The notes under the pieces were generated by a model that was not told the origin of the DNA, made no database searches, and saw only the letters and a program-made list of their open reading frames with translations. A stretch of DNA of 7,956 bases from an uncultured Clostridia bacterium. GTDB lineage: Bacteria > Bacillota_I > Bacilli_A > RF39 > UBA660. This document shows positions 1 to 5,931 of the stretch, piece after piece. The stretch is from assembly GCA_948433815.1 (NCBI GenBank), contig CAOJDZ010000023.1:1-7956 (forward strand). The letters are read 5' to 3'. The position numbers and the translations under genes are program-made. The stretch's first letter is position 1, and each line of letters opens with the position of its first letter.

Positions 1-185
1 ATTATATGAAAGTAGACTTGAAACAGCAAAAGAAGAAGGCATTGAAGAAGGAAGACATGAAAAAACATTAGATATTGCTAAGGAAATGATAAAAAACACA
101 AATTTATCTTTAGAAGAAATATCAAAAATGTACAGGATTAACTGTAGACGAGTTAGAAAAGTTAAATATTAAAGAAGAGAACTAG
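1..185 (+). pseudogene. 3' end of Rpn-family (PD-(D/E)XK) transposase-like nuclease, frameshifted
   Basis: The reading frame runs in from the left edge (codons from base 2). It encodes a charged helical tail, LYESRLETAKEEGIEEGRHE, followed by LDIAKEMIKNTNLSLEEISK. This is the typical C-terminus of the Rpn / PF12784-type recombination-promoting nuclease and putative transposase family: an EEG-rich coiled helix, then AK..., then SLEEIsk.TGLt.eElekL. The frame breaks at an A5 run (124-128). Read straight through, it ends in an atypical MYRINCRRVRKVKY with a stop at 170-172. With one A fewer it continues as CTGLTVDELEKLNIKEEN and stops at 183-185, which is the expected family ending. I therefore call a one-base frameshift a few codons from the end. 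The nuclease core lies outside the window, so whether it is otherwise intact is unknown. Confidence 0.75.
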
Positions 186-200
186 TCTCTTCTTTTAAAT
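171..200. terminator. Bidirectional terminator between convergent genes
   Basis: A perfect 10-bp inverted repeat (AAAGAAGAGA at 171-180, TCTCTTCTTT at 186-195) closes a 5-base loop ACTAG. On the plus strand the stem runs into a T-rich tail. On the minus strand it is followed by a weaker AATATTT tract. It overlaps the restored stop of the plus-strand transposase remnant and the stop codon of the minus-strand sortase, as expected for a terminator serving both convergent transcripts. Confidence 0.7.
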
Positions 201-1256
201 TCTTTTAGCATGCACTACTCTTCTTTTAGTCGAACCTCTAGAACCAGCACATGTAGATAATGTAACTATTTTATCTGACGCATTAACTTCCACATTTAAC
301 TTCCCTATACTTCTTTCTTTAATTACATTTAAAAACTCCCCAAAAGATTCATCACTTTTAAAATTAGTAGTTATATAATATTCTTCACTTTCTATAATAT
401 AATAACTAAATATTTTATATTTAAGTAAATTATTATTAGTATCATAAAAATATATAATATCTGCATTTTCCTTACTAAAAAATCCAGATTTGAAAACATC
501 GCTAATTGACCCAAACATAGTTCTATCTATTGTTGAATGTCCAAATATAACTACATTTCTATCATCAAAAGACTTATTTCTATGATCCATAAATAAAGTC
601 CCTATTTCACTATTTTTTTTATAAAAATTATGATATAAATAATATTCATTATCGCCTGTATGAACCACTGGATTATTAACTGCCATATTATTAAACATCA
701 TCCATCCAATAGTATCTTCATTAGTAGCTTTAAGTTTATTAAAATCAACCTTCACTTCTTCTGGATTAATTATTTTATCAGACTCATTATTTTCTTCATC
801 ATCTTCTTTTTTTGAAGGATCTATATTTGGCCACTTAATAACCTCTTTAACTAAATTTTTACTATCTCTTCTATTTCTAAACATATCTATTTGATTAAAA
901 ATTAACTTAGTAACTGAAAAAACAAAAACGCACGACAAAAAAACTATTAATAAATATCTTATAAATCTTTCTTTATTAAATTTATACTTTTTAATATATT
1001 TTTTATTTTCTATTAATATTTCTTTTTTTTCTACTACCTTTTTATTATTATTTTTCACTTTATCTTTTTTCGTATTTTTATCCACAATCATGTTTTCTTT
1101 TTTTATGCTTTTTAATTTAACACTAGATTTATCATCTTTTTCTTTTACCCCATTAAGTTTTTTATCTATACTTACTTTTTCTTTTTTGATACCATCTTTC
1201 TTTTTAGATATATTCTTTTTTACTTTACTATTAACCTTCCTATTTGATTTTATCAT
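195..1256 (-). CDS. srtB: Class B sortase with long lysine-rich N-terminus
   Basis: A membrane-bound cysteine transpeptidase of the sortase B family, which cleaves a C-terminal sorting motif and attaches the protein to peptidoglycan. Residues 1-97 are a polybasic, presumably cytoplasmic extension with 35 Lys in the first 100 residues. One membrane segment follows at about 101-120, then an acidic linker (about 145-168), then the catalytic domain at about 170-353. Family landmarks are DTIGWM (181), NNPVVHTGDNEYYLYHNF (194-211), GTLFMDHRN (219), FGHS with catalytic His240, TLSTC with catalytic Cys336, and Arg346 in RRVVHAKRI. The start is supported by an AGAAGGGA Shine-Dalgarno 6-7 bases upstream of the ATG. 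The gene directly upstream on the same strand carries a NAQTG sorting signal and is the obvious candidate substrate. The basic extension is much longer than is usual for SrtB. Confidence 0.93.
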   Translation of the reverse strand: MIKSNRKVNSKVKKNISKKKDGIKKEKVSIDKKLNGVKEKDDKSSVKLKSIKKENMIVDKNTKKDKVKNNNKKVVEKKEILIENKKYIKKYKFNKERFIRYLLIVFLSCVFVFSVTKLIFNQIDMFRNRRDSKNLVKEVIKWPNIDPSKKEDDEENNESDKIINPEEVKVDFNKLKATNEDTIGWMMFNNMAVNNPVVHTGDNEYYLYHNFYKKNSEIGTLFMDHRNKSFDDRNVVIFGHSTIDRTMFGSISDVFKSGFFSKENADIIYFYDTNNNLLKYKIFSYYIIESEEYYITTNFKSDESFGEFLNVIKERSIGKLNVEVNASDKIVTLSTCAGSRGSTKRRVVHAKRI

Positions 1257-1294
1257 TTAATATCCCTTCTTTATATATAATAATTTATCTAAAG

Positions 1295-1319
1295 AAAAAA
1301 CAAGTTATTTCTAACTTGT
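1295..1319 (-). terminator. Intrinsic terminator after the surface-protein gene
   Basis: On the minus strand an 8-bp perfect stem (ACAAGTTA / TAACTTGT, arms 1312-1319 and 1300-1307) with a GAAA tetraloop runs straight into T6. It lies 14 bases past the surface-protein stop and about 40 bases before the sortase start, so it should reduce, but may not abolish, read-through into the sortase gene. Confidence 0.85.
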
Positions 1320-1332
1320 CTTTAACTATTAA

Positions 1333-2832
1333 CTAGTTAGCCTTTTTCTTAGTTAGGAATATTATCCCAGCTAATGAAACTAAAGACATTATTACATAAA
1401 ATACTACATTTAATACTCCAGTTTGAGCATTATTAGATGAAGTAGTTAATACGTAAGTACTACAATGATCTAATTCAAATTCTACATAAGTTTGTCCATA
1501 TTCACCAGTAAGAACTTTTAACTTTTTAACAACTTCATTTAATTTACCAGAAGTAGTATTGTATAAGTATAGTGTTAATTCTTCGTCTTCACTAAATTGT
1601 TCTGGATCTACTCCAATTTGAACTTTAGTTCCTTTAGGTAATTTACCATCATGTAAGAAATCTATAACAAGACCTTTTTCTTTATTTTCAATTAAACCTA
1701 AAACTTTATTTCTTAATGCTTCTTCTACATCTTCACCTACTAGGATTTTAAAGTTAAGCCCTTTAAATTCATCTGTTAAATTGGCAGCATTAATAACCCA
1801 AGAACCATTATATCCATAAACGTTTACATTTCCAGTCAATTTCTTAATACCTTTTAATAAATCTTCTGTTAAAGCATAATTGTCTCCATTAAAGAATACT
1901 TTACTTATATATGGCTCTTTCTTTAATGCTTCTTCTAAAGCTGCTAAAACTGTATCTTTATCATTTACTTCATCAGTTAAATAAACTACATATCCAGTAG
2001 CAATATTTGCTTCTCCATAACTAGTGTATTTAGCAAAGCCAACGAACTTACCATTTTCATCTTCTTCAATAGATATTTCATCCCAGTCATTACCAATTTC
2101 ATCTTTTAAATCTAAAACAAGTTGACTTTCTTTTCTATAAATAACAATTTTATATTCTTTATAATCCCCATCTACACTATAAACATAAATAGAAAATTTG
2201 TTAGCATTATCATCACCAACATTCCATAATTCATGTTCACCATCTCCTGAAACGCTAGTAATTTTATCTTTGTCGTATTCTGCTGCGATAACTACACTTT
2301 CAACATCATTTTCTACAGTTATTGTATATACTTGATCTGAATCTTTATCAAATGCTTTATCAAATGATAATACATCATTACCATTTTTAACTTTTAAATC
2401 AGTCAATCTAGCAAGTGCTTTTTCTGCTCTTGTTATTTCTAAAGTATAAACAGTTTTTGTTGTTTCAGCGTCATCATCTTTATCTTTAATTTCTAATGTA
2501 AAAGTATTTTTACCAACTTTTGATAAATTTAATACAGAAGAAACTTGATATCCTATAAGAGTTCCATTCTCATCTTTAATGGCAACCTCAGTATTCTCTC
2601 CATTTTGTGAATCTTTACTAACAAAATTTAAGCTAATAGTACTTGTTGAATATCCTACAGATAAAGTTAATTTAGTTGCATCAGTTTGATCAACTGTAAA
2701 TGCTTTTTCAACTCCATTGATATTAGCTTTAACGTCGCTAATTGTAGCTTTTGTAGCTGCATTTAAATTAGGTGCTACTATAAGACCTATCATTAAAATT
2801 GCAGACAATAAAATTTTCTTCATATTTTTCAT
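1333..2832 (-). CDS. Sortase-anchored surface protein with cadherin-like beta-sandwich domains
   Basis: A secreted, wall-anchored protein of 499 residues from the preferred start. A signal peptide (MKNMKKILLSAILMIGL...) ends near NLNA-ATK. Residues of about 27-137 and 140-234 look like two beta-sandwich modules. The second is a good match in pattern to the cadherin-like beta-sandwich family (LTDLKV..., VYTITV, YKEYKIVIYRKE). The rest (about 240-465) is unrecognised mixed alpha/beta sequence ending in an HCSTYVLT strand. The C-terminus is a sorting signal: NAQTG (468-472), a hydrophobic helix, then KKKAN. An ATG 9 bases further upstream is in frame, but it overlaps the AAAGGA ribosome binding site, which is spaced 8 bases from the ATG at 2832, so I take that one. 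The ligand or function is not visible. Its promoter contains a G8 tract, and a terminator follows the gene. Confidence 0.88.
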   Translation of the reverse strand: MKNMKKILLSAILMIGLIVAPNLNAATKATISDVKANINGVEKAFTVDQTDATKLTLSVGYSTSTISLNFVSKDSQNGENTEVAIKDENGTLIGYQVSSVLNLSKVGKNTFTLEIKDKDDDAETTKTVYTLEITRAEKALARLTDLKVKNGNDVLSFDKAFDKDSDQVYTITVENDVESVVIAAEYDKDKITSVSGDGEHELWNVGDDNANKFSIYVYSVDGDYKEYKIVIYRKESQLVLDLKDEIGNDWDEISIEEDENGKFVGFAKYTSYGEANIATGYVVYLTDEVNDKDTVLAALEEALKKEPYISKVFFNGDNYALTEDLLKGIKKLTGNVNVYGYNGSWVINAANLTDEFKGLNFKILVGEDVEEALRNKVLGLIENKEKGLVIDFLHDGKLPKGTKVQIGVDPEQFSEDEELTLYLYNTTSGKLNEVVKKLKVLTGEYGQTYVEFELDHCSTYVLTTSSNNAQTGVLNVVFYVIMSLVSLAGIIFLTKKKAN

Positions 2833-2849
2833 AAATATCATCCTTTCTT

Positions 2850-2873
2850 TTTAACACATTTTTCTCTGTTAAA
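2850..2873 (-). promoter_or_regulatory. 5'-UTR hairpin just upstream of the surface-protein RBS
   Basis: In the leader of the surface-protein mRNA a perfect 7-bp stem (TTTAACA / TGTTAAA) encloses a 10-base loop. It ends only a few bases before the AAAGGA ribosome binding site. No T run follows, so it is not a terminator. It could affect mRNA stability or RBS access. The structure is read from sequence only. Confidence 0.45.
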
Positions 2874-2880
2874 CCTATAA

Positions 2881-2890
2881 CTCCTTTCCT
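2881..2890 (-). promoter_or_regulatory. Orphan Shine-Dalgarno-like AGGAAAGGAG at the mRNA 5' end
   Basis: The minus strand reads AGGAAAGGAG about 7-16 bases downstream of the -10 box, so it should lie at or near the transcript's 5' end. The nearest downstream ATG opens a two-codon frame (ATG TGT TAA), so it does not serve a real gene. The gene has its own RBS about 40 bases later. The position resembles the 5' stabilising SD (STAB-SD) elements known from some Bacillus mRNAs; that role is inference. Confidence 0.35.
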
Positions 2891-2896
2891 AAGTCA

Positions 2897-2924
2897 ATAA
2901 TACCCCCCCCGAGTATTTTGTCAA
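2897..2924 (-). promoter_or_regulatory. Sigma-A-type promoter of the surface-protein gene
   Basis: On the minus strand a consensus -35 TTGACA (2919-2924) and a -10 TATTAT (2897-2902) are separated by 16 bases, one short of the optimum. It is about 65 bases upstream of the surface-protein start. The eight spacer bases next to the -10 box are all G, so changes in tract length would directly change promoter spacing. Confidence 0.8.
2903..2910 (-). repeat. G8 homopolymer in the promoter spacer (candidate phase-variation tract)
   Basis: Eight consecutive G on the transcribed-sense strand, in a region where G and C are scarce; no comparable G or C run occurs elsewhere in the window. It sits exactly between the -35 and -10 boxes. 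Tracts of this kind in that place are known to switch outer-surface genes by slipped-strand mispairing (for example Neisseria opc and porA, Bordetella fim). Confidence 0.75.
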
Positions 2925-2961
2925 GAAAATTTTTTCAATTTTAATCACATGTGTTGTGACC

Positions 2962-2984
2962 AAAAAATCATGGCCTCGACTATG
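2962..2984 (-). terminator. Weak terminator-like hairpin downstream of the decayed gene
   Basis: On the minus strand CATAGT / GCCATG can pair imperfectly (one mismatch, one G-U) around a CGAG loop. A single A and then T6 follow. It lies 20 bases past the stop of the decayed gene and before the surface-protein promoter, which is where a terminator would be expected, but the stem is poor. The remaining bases of 2925-3004 show nothing else I can support. Confidence 0.3.
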
Positions 2985-3004
2985 CAAAAAAACAAATATA
3001 TTTT

Positions 3005-3456
3005 TTATTTTCTTAAATCATCTATATTTATAATTTTTCTTTTTCTATTAATTTCTTTTTTTATATTACTTACTATATTATCTATATCAATATCTATAAT
3101 TGTTAGACTAGTATGAAGTCCATTAAAAAAATGATTTCCAGATAGGAGGGTCAATATCAAATTATAGGAATTATATATAAAAGAATAACTATGAATCTCT
3201 TCCAAAATAGATGTAATTATGTCTTTTAATCCTAAAGGAAAAAGATTTTAACTATATTGTAATAGTCACCTAAAAACTATTTCTCTATATTTATGTTCAT
3301 TGTCTGTCTTAGTACGAGATAACAATTCTAAAGTTTTACTAGAATAAAAATCAATCCCTTTTTTCATAGTACATGTACTTTCTAAAACTTATTTAGAATC
3401 TAACTCTTCTTCTACTCTAGAATAAACGTCTACTTCTTCATCGTCTTTTTAGCCAT
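3005..3456 (-). pseudogene. Decayed gene of unknown function with several homopolymer frameshifts
   Basis: No intact gene spans this stretch, but the minus strand gives one continuous protein of about 150 residues if four lesions are undone. These are an A5 run at 3446-3450 that needs one more A, an in-frame TAA at 3389-3391, a T5 run at 3272-3276 that needs one T fewer, and a T5 run at 3239-3243 that needs one more. The restored pieces are an acidic start (MAKKDDEEVDVYSRVEEELD), then MKKGIDFYSSKTLELLSRTK, then NEHKYREIVLGDYYNIVKIF. Next comes FPLGLKDIITSILEEIHSYS, then LSGNHFFNGLHTSLTIIDID, and the basic tail NIKKEINRKRK. The last 66 codons remain open but begin at a TTG without a ribosome binding site. 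I do not recognise the family. The ATG at 3456 lies 10 bases past the stop of the small membrane-protein gene, so it was probably the last gene of the aspS transcript. Confidence 0.6.
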
Positions 3457-3465
3457 CCTTGTTTC

Positions 3466-3696
3466 TTATTTTATATCTTTTACAATAACTAAAACAATGC
3501 TCCCTAAAGTAATAAAAGAACCACACATAAATAAAGGTAAATTAAATAAGGCTATGCTTACAAGTATCAATAAAGAACCTACTAATAACAAAACTAATCT
3601 ATTTTTAGTTTCTCGATTTTTTCTTTTAAACGCATTATATAAATTATCATCAAAGTTTTTCAGTGACACCATTTCTATGTATTTATCTAATAGCAT
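3466..3696 (-). CDS. Small two-helix membrane protein downstream of aspS
   Basis: A 76-residue protein with a basic, soluble N-terminal 32 residues (NAFKRKNRETKNR) followed by two hydrophobic helices at about 33-51 and 54-73. These are separated by a short N-L-P turn, so both termini are probably cytoplasmic. It starts 39 bases after the aspS stop on the same strand, with no terminator between, so it probably shares the aspS transcript. No clear Shine-Dalgarno precedes the ATG, and a second ATG eight codons in is possible. I do not recognise a family or function. The opposite-strand open frame across the same bases has no supporting features. Confidence 0.6.
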   Translation of the reverse strand: MLLDKYIEMVSLKNFDDNLYNAFKRKNRETKNRLVLLLVGSLLILVSIALFNLPLFMCGSFITLGSIVLVIVKDIK

Positions 3697-3735
3697 TACT
3701 TTAATTCTTTTTACTTTTTACCACATAGTAACAAA

Positions 3736-5478
3736 TTAATCTCTCACTTTAATATGAACATCTCTTAACTGAGTTTCCGTTATTTCGTTAGGACATCCCA
3801 TTAAAGCATCACTTCCGTTAGCGCTTATTGGAAAAGCTACCATCTCACGAATATTTTCTTCTTCTTTAAGCGTCATAAGTATTCTATCAATTCCAGGCGC
3901 CATACCAGCATGAGGAGGAGCACCGAATTGAAATGCTTGATAAAGTGAAGGAAATTTACTTTCAACAACACTTTCATTATATCCAGCAATCTCAAATGCT
4001 TTCTTTAAAATAATTGGACTATAGTTTCTTTCTCCTCCGCTTGCCATTTCCATACCATTACAAACAAAATCATATTGATTAGCTGTTATTTCATCTGGCT
4101 TTATCGTATTAAGCGATTCTAAGCCACCCTTAGGCATACTAAATGGATTATGTGTAAAATCATACTTTTCTTCTTCACTATTCCACTCATACATTGGAAA
4201 ATCTACAATAATACAAAATTCATACCTAGACTTATCTATTAAATCATGCTCTTTTGCTATTCTAATTCTAATATCTCCACATAATTTATCAAACTTTTCA
4301 CTTTTTTCTCCAATAATAATAAATAATACATTATTAACTTCTAAATTAAATCTACTTATTAATTCACTTTTTTCTTCTTCACTAAATAATTTAGCCATAC
4401 TACCTATTACATTATTTTCTTCATCTATTTTAATAAAACCTAATGCCTTAACACCTAATTCTTTATACTCTTCTTCCAATTTTTTAAACCACGAATTAGA
4501 TTTATCAGTTTCATCTATTTTTATTGCTTTTACTATTCTATTAGAAAAAACTGGACTTTCATTTTTACTAACCAAATCAGTAATATTTTCAATTTCAAAA
4601 GAAATTCTCAAATCAGGTTTATCACTTCCATACTTTTCCATCGCTTCTTTATAAGGTATTCTTCTAAAAGGAACAGGAGAAACTTCCCTTTTACCAAATT
4701 TTTTAAATACATCATAAAATATTCTTTCACCTATAGGAAATATATCTTCCTGAGTTGCAAAAGACATTTCAAAATCAAGTTGATAAAATTCTCCATAAAG
4801 TCTGTCACTTCTAGGATCTTCATCTCTAAAACAAGGCGCTATTTGAAAATATCTATTAAATCCACTACACATAAGTAATTGCTTAAATATTTGTGGTGCT
4901 TGTGGTAGTGCATAAAATTTTCCTTTATATTTTCTAGATGGAACTATAAAATCACGTGCTCCTTCTGGACTTGAAGCAGTTATAATAGGTGTTTGTATTT
5001 CAGTAAAATCCATATCTTTCATAGTAGTTCTTATAAAATCTATTACTTTACTTCTAAATATTATATTATCATGTACTTCACTATTTCTTAAATCTAAATA
5101 TCTATATTTAAGTCTTGTCTCTTCACTAGAAGTTTTACTTGTTTTAACTTCAAAAGGAAGTGTTTTATACACGTCTCCTAAAACAGTCAGTGTTTTAATC
5201 TCTACTTCTATCTCTCCAGTTTTCATATTCTTATTTACCATATCAGGCGTTCTTCTTCTTACAGTTCCAGTCATAGTAATTGTGCTTTCACGATTCAACT
5301 TACTATACTCTATATCTTCACTAATAAGTTGAACTAAGCCAGTTTCATCTCTTAAAGTAATAAAAACTAAACTACCTAAATTACGAACAGTATCAATCCA
5401 ACCAGCAAGTTTAATTTCTTTTCCTTCATAACTAGTATCTACTTCTCCACAATAAACACTTCTAAAAACGTTTTCCAT
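3736..5478 (-). CDS. aspS: Aspartate--tRNA ligase, bacterial type
   Basis: A cytoplasmic class II aminoacyl-tRNA synthetase that charges tRNA-Asp with aspartate using ATP. The 580 residues match the usual bacterial size. Domains in order are the N-terminal OB-fold anticodon-binding domain (about 1-110; GWIDTVRNLGSLVFITLRDE at 26-45), the catalytic core, the bacterial GAD insertion (about 290-420), and the rest of the core. Visible motifs are RYLDLR (126), PEGARDFIVP (171), QAPQIFKQ (193-200), motif 2 FRDEDPRSDR (217-226), FTHNPFSMP (441-449) and motif 3 GAPPHAGMAPGIDR (519-532). The start has an excellent AGGAGG (5484-5489) 5 bases before the ATG. Expression is controlled by the T-box leader directly upstream. 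Motif 2 continues LYGEFYQLDFEMSF, rather than the QPEFTQ(I/V)D form familiar from E. coli and Bacillus. The RNLGSL segment resembles E. coli-like tRNA-Asp-specific enzymes. Confidence 0.98.
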   Translation of the reverse strand: MENVFRSVYCGEVDTSYEGKEIKLAGWIDTVRNLGSLVFITLRDETGLVQLISEDIEYSKLNRESTITMTGTVRRRTPDMVNKNMKTGEIEVEIKTLTVLGDVYKTLPFEVKTSKTSSEETRLKYRYLDLRNSEVHDNIIFRSKVIDFIRTTMKDMDFTEIQTPIITASSPEGARDFIVPSRKYKGKFYALPQAPQIFKQLLMCSGFNRYFQIAPCFRDEDPRSDRLYGEFYQLDFEMSFATQEDIFPIGERIFYDVFKKFGKREVSPVPFRRIPYKEAMEKYGSDKPDLRISFEIENITDLVSKNESPVFSNRIVKAIKIDETDKSNSWFKKLEEEYKELGVKALGFIKIDEENNVIGSMAKLFSEEEKSELISRFNLEVNNVLFIIIGEKSEKFDKLCGDIRIRIAKEHDLIDKSRYEFCIIVDFPMYEWNSEEEKYDFTHNPFSMPKGGLESLNTIKPDEITANQYDFVCNGMEMASGGERNYSPIILKKAFEIAGYNESVVESKFPSLYQAFQFGAPPHAGMAPGIDRILMTLKEEENIREMVAFPISANGSDALMGCPNEITETQLRDVHIKVRD

Positions 5479-5493
5479 TATTTCCTCCTAACA

Positions 5494-5695
5494 AATAAAA
5501 AATCCATAATCTAAGGACTAGTCTCCTAGCGGTGCCACCTTAGTTTATAGATTTAACTATACAACTTTATTCCCTTAACGCGAGGTTCACGTTTACCTAA
5601 TGTTTTGTATCTTCATAAATATTATTATATTAGTTTACACCTTCCACTAACTCTCTTAAATAACTTTATTTACTACTCCTCAAAACAAGTAATAT
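5494..5695 (-). ncRNA. T-box riboswitch (tRNA-Asp) leader of aspS
   Basis: The leader senses uncharged tRNA-Asp and permits read-through into aspS when charging is low. Read on the minus strand, the Stem I base is TGTTTTG (5681-5687) paired with CAAAACA (5601-5607). The specifier loop has AGTA (5674-5677) on its 5' side and GAA-GAT-A on its 3' side, giving a GAU Asp specifier at 5609-5611. The distal part contains GAGAG and the terminal GGTGTAAA loop within TTAG...CTAA. A small Stem III-like hairpin follows (TAAACG...CGTTA). The T-box core AAGGTGGCACCGC (5529-5541) has UGGC at 5534-5537, complementary to a GCCA-3' acceptor end, as expected for tRNA-Asp with discriminator G. It ends in the terminator listed separately. 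Confidence 0.92.
5497..5552 (-). terminator. Regulated terminator of the aspS T-box
   Basis: The minus-strand arms ATCTATAAACTAAGG (5538-5552) and CCTTAGATTATGGAT (5502-5516) pair with one mismatch and one G-U. They are followed by T6 (5497-5502). The 5' arm and its loop contain the T-box core, so terminator and antiterminator are mutually exclusive. The loop has a minor CTAG...CTAG hairpin. Confidence 0.9.
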
Positions 5696-5701
5696 ACACT
5701 T

Positions 5702-5730
5702 ATTATAAGAACTTAAACGTACAAAGTCAA
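5702..5730 (-). promoter_or_regulatory. Promoter of the aspS T-box transcript
   Basis: On the minus strand a -35 TTGACT (5725-5730) and a perfect -10 TATAAT (5702-5707) have an optimal 17-base spacer. The predicted start, near 5695, falls just before Stem I of the T-box. It begins only 14 bases after the restored stop of the transglutaminase-like gene upstream. Confidence 0.9.
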
Positions 5731-5743
5731 GTACATTCACAAA

Positions 5744-5931
5744 TTACACGCTTCTTCTAACATTATCTTCAAAAAATATTACTTCTGATTCCTTAGATCC
5801 ATTGCCTAACGCATTGATATATCTAGAATAATCTAAATTAAGTTTTACAACTCTATCTACTTCTTTTAATGCTTCTTCATGACTAAATCCTTGTGCTTTA
5901 CGAACATTTAAAAGCATACTTCGAAAATCAG
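5744..5931 (-). pseudogene. Out-of-frame C-terminal tail of the transglutaminase-like gene
   Basis: Immediately past the stop of the transglutaminase-like frame, another minus-strand frame stays open to a TAA at 5744-5746. It encodes KPSLADFRSMLLNVRKAQGF, then SHEEALKEVDRVVKLNLDYS, then RYINALGNGSKESEVIFFED and NVRRSV. It has no start codon or ribosome binding site of its own at the junction. Adding one A to the A5 run at 5942-5946 joins it smoothly to the upstream protein (…YINTKKPSLADF…). The NVRKAQGFSHEEALKEVDRV helix reads like the normal C-terminus of this protein, so the upstream gene is most likely truncated by a one-base deletion, or the base call is wrong. Confidence 0.7.

Noticed and set aside
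1257..1290. Promoter for the sortase just after the terminator (TTGTTT ... TATATA)
   Set aside because: The -35 is poor and overlaps the terminator T-run, and the predicted start would fall at or past the Shine-Dalgarno.
2833..2841. Earlier start codon for the surface protein (MIF extension)
   Set aside because: That ATG overlaps the AAAGGA ribosome binding site. The ATG three codons later has correct spacing and gives a normal signal peptide.
3497..3739. 80-codon plus-strand open frame
   Set aside because: It lies antisense to the small membrane-protein gene and the end of aspS. It has no ribosome binding site, and its composition mirrors the hydrophobic minus-strand gene, so it is a shadow frame.
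5717..5740. GTAC repeats flanking the -35 box of the aspS promoter as an operator
   Set aside because: GTAC is a 4-base palindrome by itself, the arms do not extend, and the T-box already explains the regulation.
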